NCBI RefSeq assembly: GCF_002211305.1
Contig: NZ_LOKW01000001.1
Location: forward strand, 62,001-126,000
Length of the DNA stretch: 64,000 nt
Source of the DNA: Rhizobium sp. R634
Lineage (GTDB): Bacteria > Pseudomonadota > Alphaproteobacteria > Rhizobiales > Rhizobiaceae
Direction: 5' to 3'
This document shows positions 1 to 9,128 of the stretch, piece by piece. The position numbers were made by a program, and so were the translations under genes. Below the pieces are notes generated by a model, which searched no databases, was not told the DNA's origin, and saw only the letters and a program-made list of their open reading frames with translations. The first letter of the stretch is position 1, and each line of letters starts with the position of its first letter.

Positions 1-1
1 C

Positions 2-682
2 ATCCTGGCGGAAATGGCGGCGGCTGAAGCGCTGATCGCCGAAACGCGCGCGACTCCGCGCGGCCGGCTTCGTATCAGCGCGCCGATCACTTTCGGCAGC
101 CACGCCCTTGCGCCCGAACTGCCGAACTACCTCAAGCGCCACCCCGAGATATCCCTGGATCTCAGCCTTACCAACCGGACGGTCGATCTGGTAGAGGAGG
201 GTTTCGATGTCGTTTTCCGCACCGGCGATCTTCCGGACAGCGGATTGCTGGCGAGACGTCTGGCGCCGCTGCGCCTAGTCGTCTGCGCCGCGCCGGCCTA
301 TCTCCGATCGGCCGAAAAACTCGTCCAGCCGGAAGATCTGCAGCGGCACGAGTGCCTGATTTTCTCGCATACGTCGCTGCGCACGCAATGGTCCTTCGAG
401 GGGCCGCAGGGCCGTGTGACAGTGCCGGTGGCCGGACGGTTTTCGACCGACAGCGGCGAAGCGCTTCGCGCCGCCGCCGTGGCGGGCATGGGCGTGCTCC
501 TTCAGCCGCACGAACTCGTGGCCGAAGAAATCAGCGCCGGGCGGCTGGTGAGGCTCCTGCCGGAATACGAGCCGCCCGCGCGCCCCCTGCATGCGCTCTA
601 TGCTCCGGACCGGCGAATGACGCCGAAGCTGCGGAGCTTTCTGGACTTTGCCGTGCAGAAGTTCGCCGGCGAGCAGCGCTGA
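2..682 (+). CDS. LysR-family regulator, C-terminal part (5' end cut by window)
   Basis: The reading frame is open from base 2, so the gene begins before the window. The N-terminal helix-turn-helix is missing and about 226 residues of the effector-binding domain remain. The start of the substrate-binding fold is visible (RGRLRISAP), followed by the usual ...DLVEEGFDVVFRTG... segment and a C-terminal tail ending in RSFLDFAVQKF. This architecture is typical of the large rhizobial LysR subgroup that often regulates a neighbouring oxidoreductase or exporter. The methionine at base 14 is internal and should not be taken as the start. It closely resembles the next LysR gene on the opposite strand, with which it is convergent. 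The target is unknown. Confidence 0.9.
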   Translation: MLAEMAAAEALIAETRATPRGRLRISAPITFGSHALAPELPNYLKRHPEISLDLSLTNRTVDLVEEGFDVVFRTGDLPDSGLLARRLAPLRLVVCAAPAYLRSAEKLVQPEDLQRHECLIFSHTSLRTQWSFEGPQGRVTVPVAGRFSTDSGEALRAAAVAGMGVLLQPHELVAEEISAGRLVRLLPEYEPPARPLHALYAPDRRMTPKLRSFLDFAVQKFAGEQR

Positions 683-712
683 TGCAGAGCGATGGCTCCG
701 AGCCATTTCGGA

Positions 713-1642
713 TCACTGCGACCAGCTGGCCGCCGGTCGAAAAGCCTCGGGCCGGGCGGCAAAATTTTCGACCACGAAATCGACGAAAGCGCGGATTTTG
801 GGTGAAAGCTGGCGGTTCGACGGCCAGACGAGCGAGAGCGAGCCGAAGGGCGCCATGAAGGCGGTGAGGACCGGGATCAGCGTGCCGGCCCGGATATGCG
901 GCTCGGCGACATAGACGGGCAGATGCGCGAGGCCGAGCCCGTCTCTCGCCGCCCGCAGCCCGGCATCGGTGTTGTTGAATGTCAGGCTTTTCGGCAGAAG
1001 CAGCCGCTCGTGCGGCGGGCGGAATGCCCAGGGCGCGATGCGGCCGCTGGATGGGTATTTGAAGTGAATGCAGGCGTGCCGGGTGAGATCATCAGGCGTC
1101 TCCGGCCGACCATGGCGGTCGAGATAGGCGGGGCTTGCGCAGACGACGAAATGCTGCTCGCCGAGCGGACGGGCGATCAGCCGCGCATCGGCCAGCTCGC
1201 CGCTGCGCACGACGACATCGAGCCCCTCCGTAACGAGATCGATGACCCTGTCTTCGAAATCGATGTCGAGTTCGATCTCGGGGAAGCGCGCGGTGAAGCT
1301 CGGCAGGATCGGCATCAGAAGATGGTGGCCGACGATATGGGGAACGCTGACGCGCAGGCGCCCCCTCGGCCTGTCCCGGCCCTTTGACACGGCTGCTTCC
1401 GCGTCCTGCATGTCGTCGAGCACACGTTTGTAGTGCTCGTAGAGGACTGTCCCTTCCTCGGTCAGGCTGATGCTGCGCGTCGTGCGGTTGAAGAGCCGCA
1501 CGCGGAGGCGGCTTTCCAGACGCGCCACCGCTTTGCCGATCGCCGAAGGCGAAACGCCGGCAAGGCGCGCGGCGGCGACATAGCTCCGCTGTTCGGCGGC
1601 ATGAACGAAGGCGACGACGCTTGCGAGACTATCCACGGCCAC
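713..1642 (-). CDS. LysR-family transcriptional regulator
   Basis: A full-length (309 aa) LysR protein. A helix-turn-helix occupies about residues 5-62 (SYVAAARLAGVSPSAIGKAV, then the wing RLFNRTTRSISLTEEG), and the co-inducer domain starts near residue 93 (RGRLRVSVPH). The start codon is GTG at 1642; a second in-frame GTG two codons later is equally possible, and no ATG lies upstream in frame. It is divergent from the alpha/beta hydrolase at 1758, and the gap contains an inverted repeat, so control of that hydrolase is the simplest inference. Confidence 0.9.
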   Translation of the reverse strand: MAVDSLASVVAFVHAAEQRSYVAAARLAGVSPSAIGKAVARLESRLRVRLFNRTTRSISLTEEGTVLYEHYKRVLDDMQDAEAAVSKGRDRPRGRLRVSVPHIVGHHLLMPILPSFTARFPEIELDIDFEDRVIDLVTEGLDVVVRSGELADARLIARPLGEQHFVVCASPAYLDRHGRPETPDDLTRHACIHFKYPSSGRIAPWAFRPPHERLLLPKSLTFNNTDAGLRAARDGLGLAHLPVYVAEPHIRAGTLIPVLTAFMAPFGSLSLVWPSNRQLSPKIRAFVDFVVENFAARPEAFRPAASWSQ

Positions 1643-1651
1643 ATCCGATTG

Positions 1652-1666
1652 AGGACATTTTGTCCT
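1652..1666. promoter_or_regulatory. inverted repeat, candidate LysR operator
   Basis: AGGACA-TTT-TGTCCT is a perfect 6-3-6 inverted repeat just upstream of the LysR start and in the divergent promoter gap to the hydrolase. It fits the T-N11-A core of LysR boxes. Binding is inferred from position and symmetry only. Confidence 0.45.
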
Positions 1667-1757
1667 TTATGTAAGTCCATCTATAGTGATTGATCAACAT
1701 TGCGTAACAAATATCCTCTGTCTCGGATGCCTTGCCCCAACTCGAAGGAGCGAATGC

Positions 1758-2591
1758 ATGCGGGACTATGCCAAGGAATTGCCCGAGCCCAGGGAAAAAT
1801 TCATCGGAGAGAACGACCTTTTTCTTGAGATATTTCATGGGAACCGTGACTCGCAAAAAGCCGGCCGCCCGCCGCTGCTGTTCGTCCATGGGGCCTTCAC
1901 CGGCAGCTGGATGTGGAGCAAGTACATCCCGCATTTCATGGCCGCAGGATGGAACTCCTACTGCATCAATCTGCGCGGCCACTATAAAAGCAGATCGGTC
2001 GATTTCACGCAGGTCGAATTCGAGGATTATCTCGAAGACATTGGCGAGGCGATCGCCGAAATCGTCGATGAAAGCGGGAGCCCGCCTGTCGTGATCGGCT
2101 TCAGCATGGGCGGCATCCTCAGCCAGAAACTGGCGGAAAGCGTGAAGATCGCCGGGCTGGTGCTGATCGATTCCAGCATCTGCAGGCAAGTGCATGACGC
2201 GGTGCCCTATCAAGGTCTCGCCCCGCGGGCGCCCGGTCTCGTCGTGCCCGCACCGGCGCGCGACGAGCAATTCAGCGCCGATGAGACCTTCGAAGATCTC
2301 GCGTTCCAGCGGAAATACCTGTCCATGGAGTCCGGCAAGGCTTTCGGCGCCTTCTCCTTTTATTTCGGAGCGGAGGGGATTTCCATCGACGGCCGAAGGA
2401 TCACCTGTCCCAGCCTGGTCATCTCAGCCGTCGGAGATGAAGATGATGACCGGCGCGGCCGGGCGGCGGCGCGGCACATCGGCGGCGAATATCTGGGTCT
2501 TGCCGGCACGACGCATACGGGCTTGCTGGTCGGGCAACGGTATCACGAGGCGGTCAGACGCATCTTGGACTGGCTGGCGCGCTTCCCCTGA
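1758..2591 (+). CDS. alpha/beta-fold hydrolase
   Basis: A 277-residue alpha/beta hydrolase. The oxyanion region is FVHGAF (about residues 42-47), the nucleophile elbow is GFSMGG with Ser116, a candidate acid lies in SAVGDEDD, and the catalytic histidine in GTTHTG near the C-terminus. There is no signal peptide, so it is probably cytosolic. The ATG at 1758 was chosen over an upstream start at 1686 because AAGGAG ends 7 bases before it. The substrate cannot be read from the sequence; the fold covers esterases, haloperoxidase-like and lactone-cleaving enzymes. It is divergent from a LysR gene that probably controls it and ends 10 bases from the convergent LacI gene. Confidence 0.85.
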   Translation: MRDYAKELPEPREKFIGENDLFLEIFHGNRDSQKAGRPPLLFVHGAFTGSWMWSKYIPHFMAAGWNSYCINLRGHYKSRSVDFTQVEFEDYLEDIGEAIAEIVDESGSPPVVIGFSMGGILSQKLAESVKIAGLVLIDSSICRQVHDAVPYQGLAPRAPGLVVPAPARDEQFSADETFEDLAFQRKYLSMESGKAFGAFSFYFGAEGISIDGRRITCPSLVISAVGDEDDDRRGRAAARHIGGEYLGLAGTTHTGLLVGQRYHEAVRRILDWLARFP

Positions 2592-2601
2592 AACCCGGCA
2601 G

Positions 2602-3597
2602 TCAAGCTGATAGTCTGGGAACGAGATGACCTGGCAAGGTGACAGCTTCGACGGCACGGGCTCCGGTAATCATCTCCACGATCGTATTGATCATGTCACA
2701 AGTGGGTTGCTCGTAAGTCGTCAGGCCATAGGCGGGCGTCGCGCCAAGCTCGATGTTGTCGAAGCCGACCACCGCAAGGTCTTGCGGAACGCGACAACCG
2801 AATTCGCTGCGGGCCGTATCCATGGCTCCTAACGCCAGAATGTCATTTTCACACATCAGCACATCCACGCGTGATGATGGAGGGGTAGCGCTTAGATAGG
2901 CTCGCGCCGCTTCGGCGCCTGCCTCAGCACTGTATCGGTCTGTATTGAGCTCTACGACACTCTCCACGCCTTTCCGCCGCCAGAAATTCGCGTAGTGATG
3001 GCGCCGGCCGAGTGCGGTCGACAGGGTTCTTGCTCCCGTCATGAAGCCCGGACGGCGATAGCCCTTGTCGAACAGGTAATCGACCATTTGGCTGAGAGCG
3101 AGTTCAGCATCGCAGGCGATTGCCGGGACGCCAGGGATCTGGCTGTCTCTTGCCAGGACGAACATCGGCGGAAAACCCGGCCCGAGGCGTCGATCACCGA
3201 GAGTTTCCTCGCGAAATGCCGTCCCGAACAGGATCACGGCGTCGAATTGCCGTTGGTCGGCATTGATCAGCGCATGAACGTGATCGAAATGTCGATTGAT
3301 ATTGATCAGTACCGTCAACAGACCCTCCGCCTGCAGGCGCTCGGTCAACATCTCCAGAACCGGAAGCTTGTGCGGATTGGTGAAGTCGTCGACGAAGACC
3401 GCGACCTGATGTGTGATGTTTGTTGCAAGGCTGCGTGCAAGCAGGTTCGGCGAATAGTTCAGCGCCTCGGCGGCCTGAAGCACTTTTTGCCGGCTGGCGT
3501 CGGTGATGGATGCGCCTGGCGTAAACGCACGGATGACCGTCCATTTCGATACGCCTGCAGCGTCCGCCACCTCTTTCGCGGTTGCCCTTTTGCGCAT
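2602..3597 (-). CDS. LacI-family regulator of the adjacent sugar operon
   Basis: A 331-residue LacI/GalR repressor. The N-terminal helix-turn-helix is AKEVADAAGVSKWTVIRAF (about residues 7-25), with a hinge helix ...SPNLLARSLA, followed by a periplasmic-binding-protein-like sensor domain starting near VAVFVDDF. The start at 3597 is preceded by AGGAGAAAGG and matches the family length; the frame remains open upstream but that extension is not LacI-like. It is divergent from the sugar-binding-protein gene, and two CCGGTAGC-type operators lie between them, so it very likely represses that operon and probably itself. Confidence 0.93.
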   Translation of the reverse strand: MRKRATAKEVADAAGVSKWTVIRAFTPGASITDASRQKVLQAAEALNYSPNLLARSLATNITHQVAVFVDDFTNPHKLPVLEMLTERLQAEGLLTVLININRHFDHVHALINADQRQFDAVILFGTAFREETLGDRRLGPGFPPMFVLARDSQIPGVPAIACDAELALSQMVDYLFDKGYRRPGFMTGARTLSTALGRRHHYANFWRRKGVESVVELNTDRYSAEAGAEAARAYLSATPPSSRVDVLMCENDILALGAMDTARSEFGCRVPQDLAVVGFDNIELGATPAYGLTTYEQPTCDMINTIVEMITGARAVEAVTLPGHLVPRLSA

Positions 3598-3691
3598 GCC
3601 TTTCTCCTCTCGATTGGAATGAATATTCCATAAAAAAATAAAAATGGAATGGATGCTTGATTTCTGACGAGGATAAAGTAATTTGGCTGCG

Positions 3692-3709
3692 TTTGCTACC
3701 GGTAGCAAA
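3692..3709. promoter_or_regulatory. LacI operator O1 (perfect 18-bp palindrome)
   Basis: TTTGCTACCGGTAGCAAA is perfectly self-complementary, with the central CCGG/CG step typical of LacI-family operators. It lies in the gap between the divergent LacI gene and the sugar operon. Confidence 0.8.
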
Positions 3710-3712
3710 TGA

Positions 3713-3730
3713 GTTGCAACCGGTAGCAAA
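3713..3730. promoter_or_regulatory. LacI operator O2 (imperfect copy)
   Basis: GTTGCAACCGGTAGCAAA-like copy of O1 with one mismatched inner pair (TTGCAACCGGTAGCAA). Its centre is 21 bp from that of O1, which is two helical turns, so two repressor dimers would sit on the same face. It ends about 40 bases before the binding-protein start. Confidence 0.75.
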
Positions 3731-3770
3731 TGCTGGTTCGCATAAGGCGGACTGTTTTTGGGAGGGTAAA

Positions 3771-4718
3771 ATGAAATTTGATTTGAAACCGCTTCTCGCG
3801 GGCGCGGCCGTCGCTGTTGCGCTCATGTGCTCTTCGGCAGTTGTCAGCGCTGCCGATATTCGCATCGTTGCCGTCACCCATGGCCAGGCCAATGACCCGT
3901 TCTGGTCCGTGGTCAAGAACGGCGTCAACGCGGCTGCGAAGGATATCGGCGTCAGCGTCGACTATCGCGCGCCGGAAACATTCGACATGGTGTCAATGGG
4001 GCAGCTCATCGATGCTGCCATCAATCAGAAGCCTGACGGGATCGTCGTCTCCATTCCGGATGCCTCGGCGCTCGGCCCGTCGATCAAGAAGGCAGTGGCC
4101 GCCGGCATTCCGGTTATCTCGATCAACTCGGGATCCGATGTTTCGAAGGAGTTGGGAGCACTTCTGCATGTCGGCCAGGACGAATACACCGCGGGCAAGG
4201 CTGCCGGCGCGAAGCTGCAGGAATTGGGCGGCAAGGAAGGCTTGTGCGTCAATCAGGAGGTCGGCAATGTCGCGCTCGATCTGCGCTGCAAGGGCTTTGC
4301 CGACGGTTTTGGCGGCAAGGTCATGGTTCTGCCCGTTAGCAACGATCCTGCTGACGTCCGTGCGAAGGTCAAGGCGGCGCTGAGTTCGAATGTCGCGGTC
4401 GATACCGTCATGGCGCTCGGCGCCGGCACCGCCGGCGAGCCGTCTCTGGCAGCTGTCGAGGATGTAGGAATGATCGGCAAGATCAATGTCGCGACCTTCG
4501 ACCTTTCGGCAGATTTCCTGAAGGCTGTGGCCGATGGCAAGGCGGCCTTCGCGATCGATCAGCAGCAGTTCCTGCAGGGCTATCTGCCGGTCGTGTTCCT
4601 GGCCAACTACGCAAAATACGGGCTGATCCCAGGGGGCAACGTCCCATCCGGCCCGAACCTGATCACCAAGGAAAAGGCCGCCCAGGTCGTAGATCTTTCC
4701 GCCAAGGGCATTCGCTGA
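3771..4718 (+). CDS. sugar ABC transporter, periplasmic substrate-binding protein
   Basis: A 315-residue periplasmic binding protein of the ribose/fructose/inositol class (peripla_BP_4 fold). The signal peptide covers about residues 1-26 (hydrophobic core GAAVAVALMCSSAVV, cleavage after VSA). The mature part opens with IRIVAVTHGQANDPFW, a typical sugar-binding start. The ATG at 3771 follows GGGAGG. It is the first gene of an operon with permease, ATPase, isomerase and dehydrogenase, in the same order as rhizobial frcBCA. The ligand is unknown; the enzymes downstream suggest a keto- or inositol-type sugar. Confidence 0.92.
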   Translation: MKFDLKPLLAGAAVAVALMCSSAVVSAADIRIVAVTHGQANDPFWSVVKNGVNAAAKDIGVSVDYRAPETFDMVSMGQLIDAAINQKPDGIVVSIPDASALGPSIKKAVAAGIPVISINSGSDVSKELGALLHVGQDEYTAGKAAGAKLQELGGKEGLCVNQEVGNVALDLRCKGFADGFGGKVMVLPVSNDPADVRAKVKAALSSNVAVDTVMALGAGTAGEPSLAAVEDVGMIGKINVATFDLSADFLKAVADGKAAFAIDQQQFLQGYLPVVFLANYAKYGLIPGGNVPSGPNLITKEKAAQVVDLSAKGIR

Positions 4719-4843
4719 AAAGAATTGCCGAAAGGCATTCTCCCAGAATCTCCTCCTCTGAACCGGGGAGGGGGTTTGGCTGACAGAGCGCGGTGCTGAG
4801 CAGCGCCGCCGTTATCCTAAATTACGATCCCGTGGGAGGAGTT

Positions 4844-5965
4844 ATGGCTTCGCTTGAGCAAAAGGCGGCGGCTGCGCCGAAGGGCGATGAGCGCGTCAAA
4901 CAAGTGAGTTTTTTGAAGCATATGATGCGGCGGCCCGAGCTTGGTGCCGTGGCCGGCCTTGTCCTCGTCATCGTGTTCTTCTTTCTTACCGCAGATTCGA
5001 CGATGTTCTCCCTTTCGGGTCTGATGACCATCATGGCGCCGGCATCGCAACTGGGAATCCTCGCCATTGCGGCGGCGCTGCTCATGATCGGCGGCGAGTT
5101 CGATCTCTCGATCGGCTCGATGGTGGCTTTCGCAGGACTGATTTTCGGCGTCATCCTGACCAATTTCGGTCAACCGCTTTCGGTTGCCATCGTCATGACG
5201 ATGCTGTTTGCGGCGTTCATGGGCGCGATCAATGGGCAGATCGTCATTCACACCCGCCTGCCGTCGTTCATCGTGACCCTGGCATTTCTCTTCATACTGC
5301 GCGGCTTGACCCTCGTGGGTCTGAAATGGGCCACCGGCGGCTCGACGCAGCTTCGCGGCATCGGCGACCATGTGAAGGATAGTCCCCTGCTCGGGCTCTT
5401 TTCCGGCGATGCGCTGAAGGGCCTGTTCGTGTGGCTTGCAGATCACGATCTGATAGACAAGTTCCCCAATGGCCTGCCGAAGGTCACCGGCATCCCCGTA
5501 TCGGTCCTGTGGTTTGTCGTGCTTGCCCTGGCTGCAACTTGGGTCCTGCTGCGCACCCGCATGGGCAACTGGATCTTCGCGGCCGGCGGCGATCCCAATG
5601 CAGCAAGAAACTCAGGCGTCCCTGTCCATAGGGTGAAAACCGGCCTGTTCGCGCTGACGGCATGTGCCGCCGCGCTGGTCGCCATCATCACGGTGCTTGA
5701 CGCCGGCTCGACCGACGCCCGACGCGGTTTTCAGAAAGAATTCGAGGCGATCATCGCCGCCGTCATTGGCGGATGCCTGCTCACAGGCGGATACGGCTCG
5801 GCGATCGGCGCCTTCTTCGGAGCGATCATCTTCGGCTCGGTTTCCATCGGCCTGACCTATACCAAGTTCGACTCCGACTGGTTTCAGGTCTTCCTCGGCT
5901 CGATGCTGCTGCTGGCTGTTCTCTTCAACAATTTCATCCGCCGCAAGGTTACCGGGGAGCGCTGA
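4844..5965 (+). CDS. sugar ABC transporter permease (FrcC/RbsC type)
   Basis: A 373-residue inner-membrane permease of the BPD_transp_2 family with roughly nine or ten hydrophobic segments. The family motif region is [14 protein letters not shown] (about residues 79-92), and the ATPase-contact loop is around [13 protein letters not shown]. The start at 4844 follows GGGAGGA; the more upstream in-frame start at 4793 has no ribosome site. The stop is two bases before the ATPase start. It forms the membrane channel with the neighbouring binding protein and ATPase. Confidence 0.93.
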   Translation: MASLEQKAAAAPKGDERVKQVSFLKHMMRRPELGAVAGLVLVIVFFFLTADSTMFSLSGLMTIMAPASQLGILAIAAALLMIGGEFDLSIGSMVAFAGLIFGVILTNFGQPLSVAIVMTMLFAAFMGAINGQIVIHTRLPSFIVTLAFLFILRGLTLVGLKWATGGSTQLRGIGDHVKDSPLLGLFSGDALKGLFVWLADHDLIDKFPNGLPKVTGIPVSVLWFVVLALAATWVLLRTRMGNWIFAAGGDPNAARNSGVPVHRVKTGLFALTACAAALVAIITVLDAGSTDARRGFQKEFEAIIAAVIGGCLLTGGYGSAIGAFFGAIIFGSVSIGLTYTKFDSDWFQVFLGSMLLLAVLFNNFIRRKVTGER

Positions 5966-5967
5966 TC

Positions 5968-6762
5968 ATGCCAGACGTCAACAACCGAACGCCGATCATC
6001 GAAGTTACCGATATCGTCAAGCACTACGGCTCCGTGATCGCTCTCAACGGCGTGTCGATGCAAGTATCGGCCGGAGAGGTGCTTTGTCTCCTCGGCGACA
6101 ATGGTGCGGGCAAATCCACCTTGATCAAGACGCTGTCCGGTGTCGTGCGACCAAGCGGGGGCGCGTTCCTGGTCGAAGGCAAGCCGGTCAATTTCCGCAG
6201 CCCGCGCGACGCCCTCGATGCAGGGATTGCGACGGTCTATCAGGATCTCGCCATGATTCCGCTGATGTCGATCACGCGCAATTTTTTCATGGGTCGGGAG
6301 CCACGCAAAGGCATCTTCCCATTCCGTCACTTCGACCTCGCGCACTGCAACGATGTCACGCGTGAGGAGATGCGCAAGATCGGCATCGATATCCGCGATC
6401 CCAATCAGGCGGTGGGCACTTTGTCTGGCGGCGAACGCCAATGCGTTGCGATTGCGCGCGCGGTCTATTTCGGCGCCAAGATCCTGATTCTCGATGAGCC
6501 CACCTCGGCGCTCGGCGTGGCGCAAACCTCGATGGTGCTGAAATACATCCATCAGGTCCGACAGAACGGATTGGGCGTGATCTTCATCACCCACAATGTC
6601 CGGCACGCCTATGCCGTCGCGGACCGCTTCACCATTCTCAATCGCGGCCAGACGCTCGGCACTTTTGTCAAGGCGGATATCGCGATGGATGATCTTCAGA
6701 ACCTGATGGCGGGCGGCAAGGAACTGCAGCAACTGTCCGAAGAGCTCGGCGGCACGATCTAG
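5968..6762 (+). CDS. sugar ABC transporter ATP-binding protein (single domain, FrcA type)
   Basis: A 264-residue ATPase. Walker A is GDNGAGKST (43-51), the Q-loop is at Gln92, the signature is LSGGERQ (152-158), Walker B is ILILDEP (172-178) and the switch His is at 209. Most sugar importers of this class use a double-length ATPase (RbsA, about 500 aa); the single-domain form is the one known from the rhizobial fructose system FrcBCA. The start at 5968 is preceded by GGGGAG. It energises the permease immediately upstream. Confidence 0.94.
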   Translation: MPDVNNRTPIIEVTDIVKHYGSVIALNGVSMQVSAGEVLCLLGDNGAGKSTLIKTLSGVVRPSGGAFLVEGKPVNFRSPRDALDAGIATVYQDLAMIPLMSITRNFFMGREPRKGIFPFRHFDLAHCNDVTREEMRKIGIDIRDPNQAVGTLSGGERQCVAIARAVYFGAKILILDEPTSALGVAQTSMVLKYIHQVRQNGLGVIFITHNVRHAYAVADRFTILNRGQTLGTFVKADIAMDDLQNLMAGGKELQQLSEELGGTI

Positions 6763-6824
6763 CCCAGCTTATTCCGCGGTGCCCGATTGGCTTCGGCAGG
6801 CTACCGCATTCTCAATCATCAAAC

Positions 6825-7640
6825 ATGGAAATGGTCATGAACGACGGTCCGTCGAATACATCATCCCCCTTCACGCTCGCCGTTTGCGCCGAGATGGTCT
6901 TCAAGTCGCTTCCTGTTGTCGACAGGCTGAAGCGTATCACCGAACTCGGCTTTCACGCCGAAATCTGGGATTGGACGAAACACGACATCGCCGCGCTTGC
7001 GGGATCGGGAGCGATTTTTTCGTCGATGACGGGCTATGTGTCCGGCACGCTTGCGGATGACGAAGGTGCGGAAGAATTGCTGCGAACCGCGAAGTTATCG
7101 ATCCCCGTCGCCCGACAGCTGAATTGCCCGCGTCTCAACCTGCATGGCACCGGTCTTGACGGCAACGGGCTGCCGGTCGTCAAGGCCGACCAGGTGACAG
7201 GTTCCATGTGGCTCAAGGCATGCGATACGCTGAACCGCATCGCCGACCTCGGGGAGCAGGAGGGCGTGACCTTCGTGCTCGAAAACCTCAATCAGGCAGT
7301 CGATCATCCCAAGACGCCGTTCGCCAGGGCCGAGGATACGCTCGCCCTCGTCTCGTCCGTTAACCGGCCGGCGCTGAAGCTCAATCTGGACCTCTACCAC
7401 GCTCAGATCGGCGAGGGGAACTTGATCGAGCTTTGCCGGCGTGCGCTTCCATTTATCGGCGAGATCCAGGTGGCGGATGTTCCCGGTCGCATGGAACCGG
7501 GCACCGGAGAGATCAACTACAAGGCAATCGCTCGCGCGCTCAAGGACATGGGTTATAGCGGCACGATTGGCATGGAGGCATGGGCTTCCGGCGACGACGA
7601 GACAGCGCTTGCCCGCTTCCGCGACGCCTTCACGGTTTGA
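6825..7640 (+). CDS. sugar isomerase/epimerase, hydroxypyruvate-isomerase family
   Basis: A 271-residue TIM-barrel protein of the AP endonuclease 2/Hyi family. Metal-site motifs seen are VLENLNQ with the catalytic Glu, LNLDLYHAQ (Asp and His), and the C-terminal MEAW carrying the last metal-binding Glu. There is no signal peptide, so it is cytosolic. Three ATG codons at 6825, 6831 and 6837 compete and none has a strong ribosome site. It lies 62 bases after the ATPase gene and 38 before the dehydrogenase, so it is probably co-transcribed. Likely action: aldose-ketose isomerisation or epimerisation of the imported sugar or its oxidised product. Confidence 0.85.
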   Translation: MEMVMNDGPSNTSSPFTLAVCAEMVFKSLPVVDRLKRITELGFHAEIWDWTKHDIAALAGSGAIFSSMTGYVSGTLADDEGAEELLRTAKLSIPVARQLNCPRLNLHGTGLDGNGLPVVKADQVTGSMWLKACDTLNRIADLGEQEGVTFVLENLNQAVDHPKTPFARAEDTLALVSSVNRPALKLNLDLYHAQIGEGNLIELCRRALPFIGEIQVADVPGRMEPGTGEINYKAIARALKDMGYSGTIGMEAWASGDDETALARFRDAFTV

Positions 7641-7678
7641 ATATTTCGATAGTCAAGACTTACAATGGAGAGAATTCA

Positions 7679-8671
7679 ATGATCAGGTTTGGAGTGATCG
7701 GCGCCGGCCGGATAGGCAAAGTGCACGCGACAACGATTGCGGCGAACCCCAATGCGAAGCTTGTTCATGTCGCGGATGCCTTCAAGGCTTCAGCTGAAGA
7801 GCTTGCCGCGCGGACGGGCGCCGAGGTTGCCGAGGCGGAGGATGTCATCAAGTCCCCAAACGTCGATGCGATCTTGATCGCAACGCCGACCCCGAGCCAC
7901 GCCGATCTCATCGAAGCAGCAGCGCGAGCCGGCAAGGCCATTCTCTGCGAAAAGCCGGTATCCCTATCGGTCGACCGCATCAACGCTTGCCTCGAGGTTG
8001 TCGAGAGAAGCAGGTCGACTTTGATGATTGGCTTCAACCGCCGGTTCGATCCGAACTTCGCGAGTTTGGAGGCCCGCCTGCGCCGCGGCGATATCGGCGC
8101 AATCGAGATCGTGACGATCACCAGCCGGGACCCCGCGCCCCCGCCCGCCGAGTATGTCAAATCTTCCGGCGGCCTGTTCCGTGACATGATGATCCACGAC
8201 TTCGATATGGCCCGGTTCCTGGTCGGAGAGGAATTTGCAGTCGTGAATGCACTCGGATCGTCGCTCGTCGACAAGGCGATTGGGGCCGAGGGCGATGTGG
8301 ATACTGCCGCCGTGCAGATGCAGACGGCTTCGGGCCGCATTGCCGTTATCACCAATTCGCGCCGGGCGACTTATGGTTACGACCAGCGTATCGAAGTGCA
8401 TGGCGCTGCCGGTATGCTTGCAGCGAAGAATATCGCCGCCACGAGCGTCGAACTTTCCAATGCGAGCGGCGTCAGCGGCGATCCCGTTCAGCATTTCTTT
8501 CTTGAGCGCTACGCCCAGGCGTATGCCAACGAGATCAACGCCTTCATCGAAGCGATCAATAGCGGCAACCCATCGCCGAAGCCAAGTGGATTGGATGGGC
8601 TTCAGGCTCAAAAGCTGGCGGAGGCGGCTACGGTGAGCTGGCAGACCGGCAGGCCAGTTGCCGTCAATTGA
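7679..8671 (+). CDS. Gfo/Idh/MocA-family dehydrogenase, inositol 2-dehydrogenase-like
   Basis: A 330-residue NAD(P)-dependent oxidoreductase. The Rossmann motif is GVIGAGRIGKVH (5-16), the family EKP motif is at 91-93 (LCEKPVS), and the substrate loop GGLFRDMMIHDFD has the catalytic Asp-x-x-x-His region near 169-175. Similarity is strongest to myo-inositol 2-dehydrogenase (IolG), but scyllo-inositol and other polyol enzymes share these motifs. The start at 7679 follows GGAGAG. It is the last enzyme of the sugar operon, so it probably oxidises the imported polyol or sugar. Confidence 0.9.
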   Translation: MIRFGVIGAGRIGKVHATTIAANPNAKLVHVADAFKASAEELAARTGAEVAEAEDVIKSPNVDAILIATPTPSHADLIEAAARAGKAILCEKPVSLSVDRINACLEVVERSRSTLMIGFNRRFDPNFASLEARLRRGDIGAIEIVTITSRDPAPPPAEYVKSSGGLFRDMMIHDFDMARFLVGEEFAVVNALGSSLVDKAIGAEGDVDTAAVQMQTASGRIAVITNSRRATYGYDQRIEVHGAAGMLAAKNIAATSVELSNASGVSGDPVQHFFLERYAQAYANEINAFIEAINSGNPSPKPSGLDGLQAQKLAEAATVSWQTGRPVAVN

Positions 8672-8776
8672 CGTGGAGGCGACGCAGCCGGTCCACGAGA
8701 ATCCCATGCGTCGCCTGACTCCATAAATGCGAACTCGACTTGTCCTGCGCGAAATACGTCCGCCACGGAGGCGCCA

Positions 8777-9082
8777 ATGTCAGCCATGCGTCCTATGACA
8801 GATCAATGTCCTCAAAGCCTTCAGGAACTAAAGCGGTCGATTGCCGAGGGCAAGATATGCTTCTCCGGCCAGGTGGAGCAGGTTGCCAGGCGGATGCTTG
8901 AGCATCCGGAGATGGTCGCCTTCGAAAGCGCTGCTACAGTAGCAAAAAAATGCGGCGTTTCGCAAACGACGGTCATACGGCTGAGCAGCCTTCTCGGAAT
9001 CGGTTCGTACCGTGGCCTGAAGGATCTCTGCGCCAGCTATATTCGAGAGCGATCCAAAGGCGTGTCACCCGCTCATCAATAG
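8777..9082 (+). CDS. stand-alone RpiR-type helix-turn-helix protein (no SIS domain)
   Basis: A 101-residue protein matching only the N-terminal HTH_6 domain of RpiR regulators (SLQELKRSIAEGK, then ESAATVAKKCGVSQTTVIRLSSLLGIGSYRGLKDL). The sugar-phosphate-sensing SIS domain, which normally brings these proteins to about 280-300 aa, is absent, and the frame closes with RSKGVSPAHQ. GGAGG lies about 9 bases before the ATG. It is either a small regulator or a truncated gene; the following 46 bases hold no SIS remnant. Its place after the sugar operon suggests a link to it. Confidence 0.75.
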   Translation: MSAMRPMTDQCPQSLQELKRSIAEGKICFSGQVEQVARRMLEHPEMVAFESAATVAKKCGVSQTTVIRLSSLLGIGSYRGLKDLCASYIRERSKGVSPAHQ

Positions 9083-9128
9083 CCTCAGCAGCCATCGCGC
9101 AGTCTCGGATAGCAGTGTCCGGGCCTGT

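Noticed and set aside
4719..4843. GC-rich CTCCTC...GGGGAGGGGGTTT in the gap between sugar-binding protein and permease genes, as a terminator
   Set aside because: Pairing is short and imperfect. It may weaken read-through to the permease, but I cannot support a terminator call.
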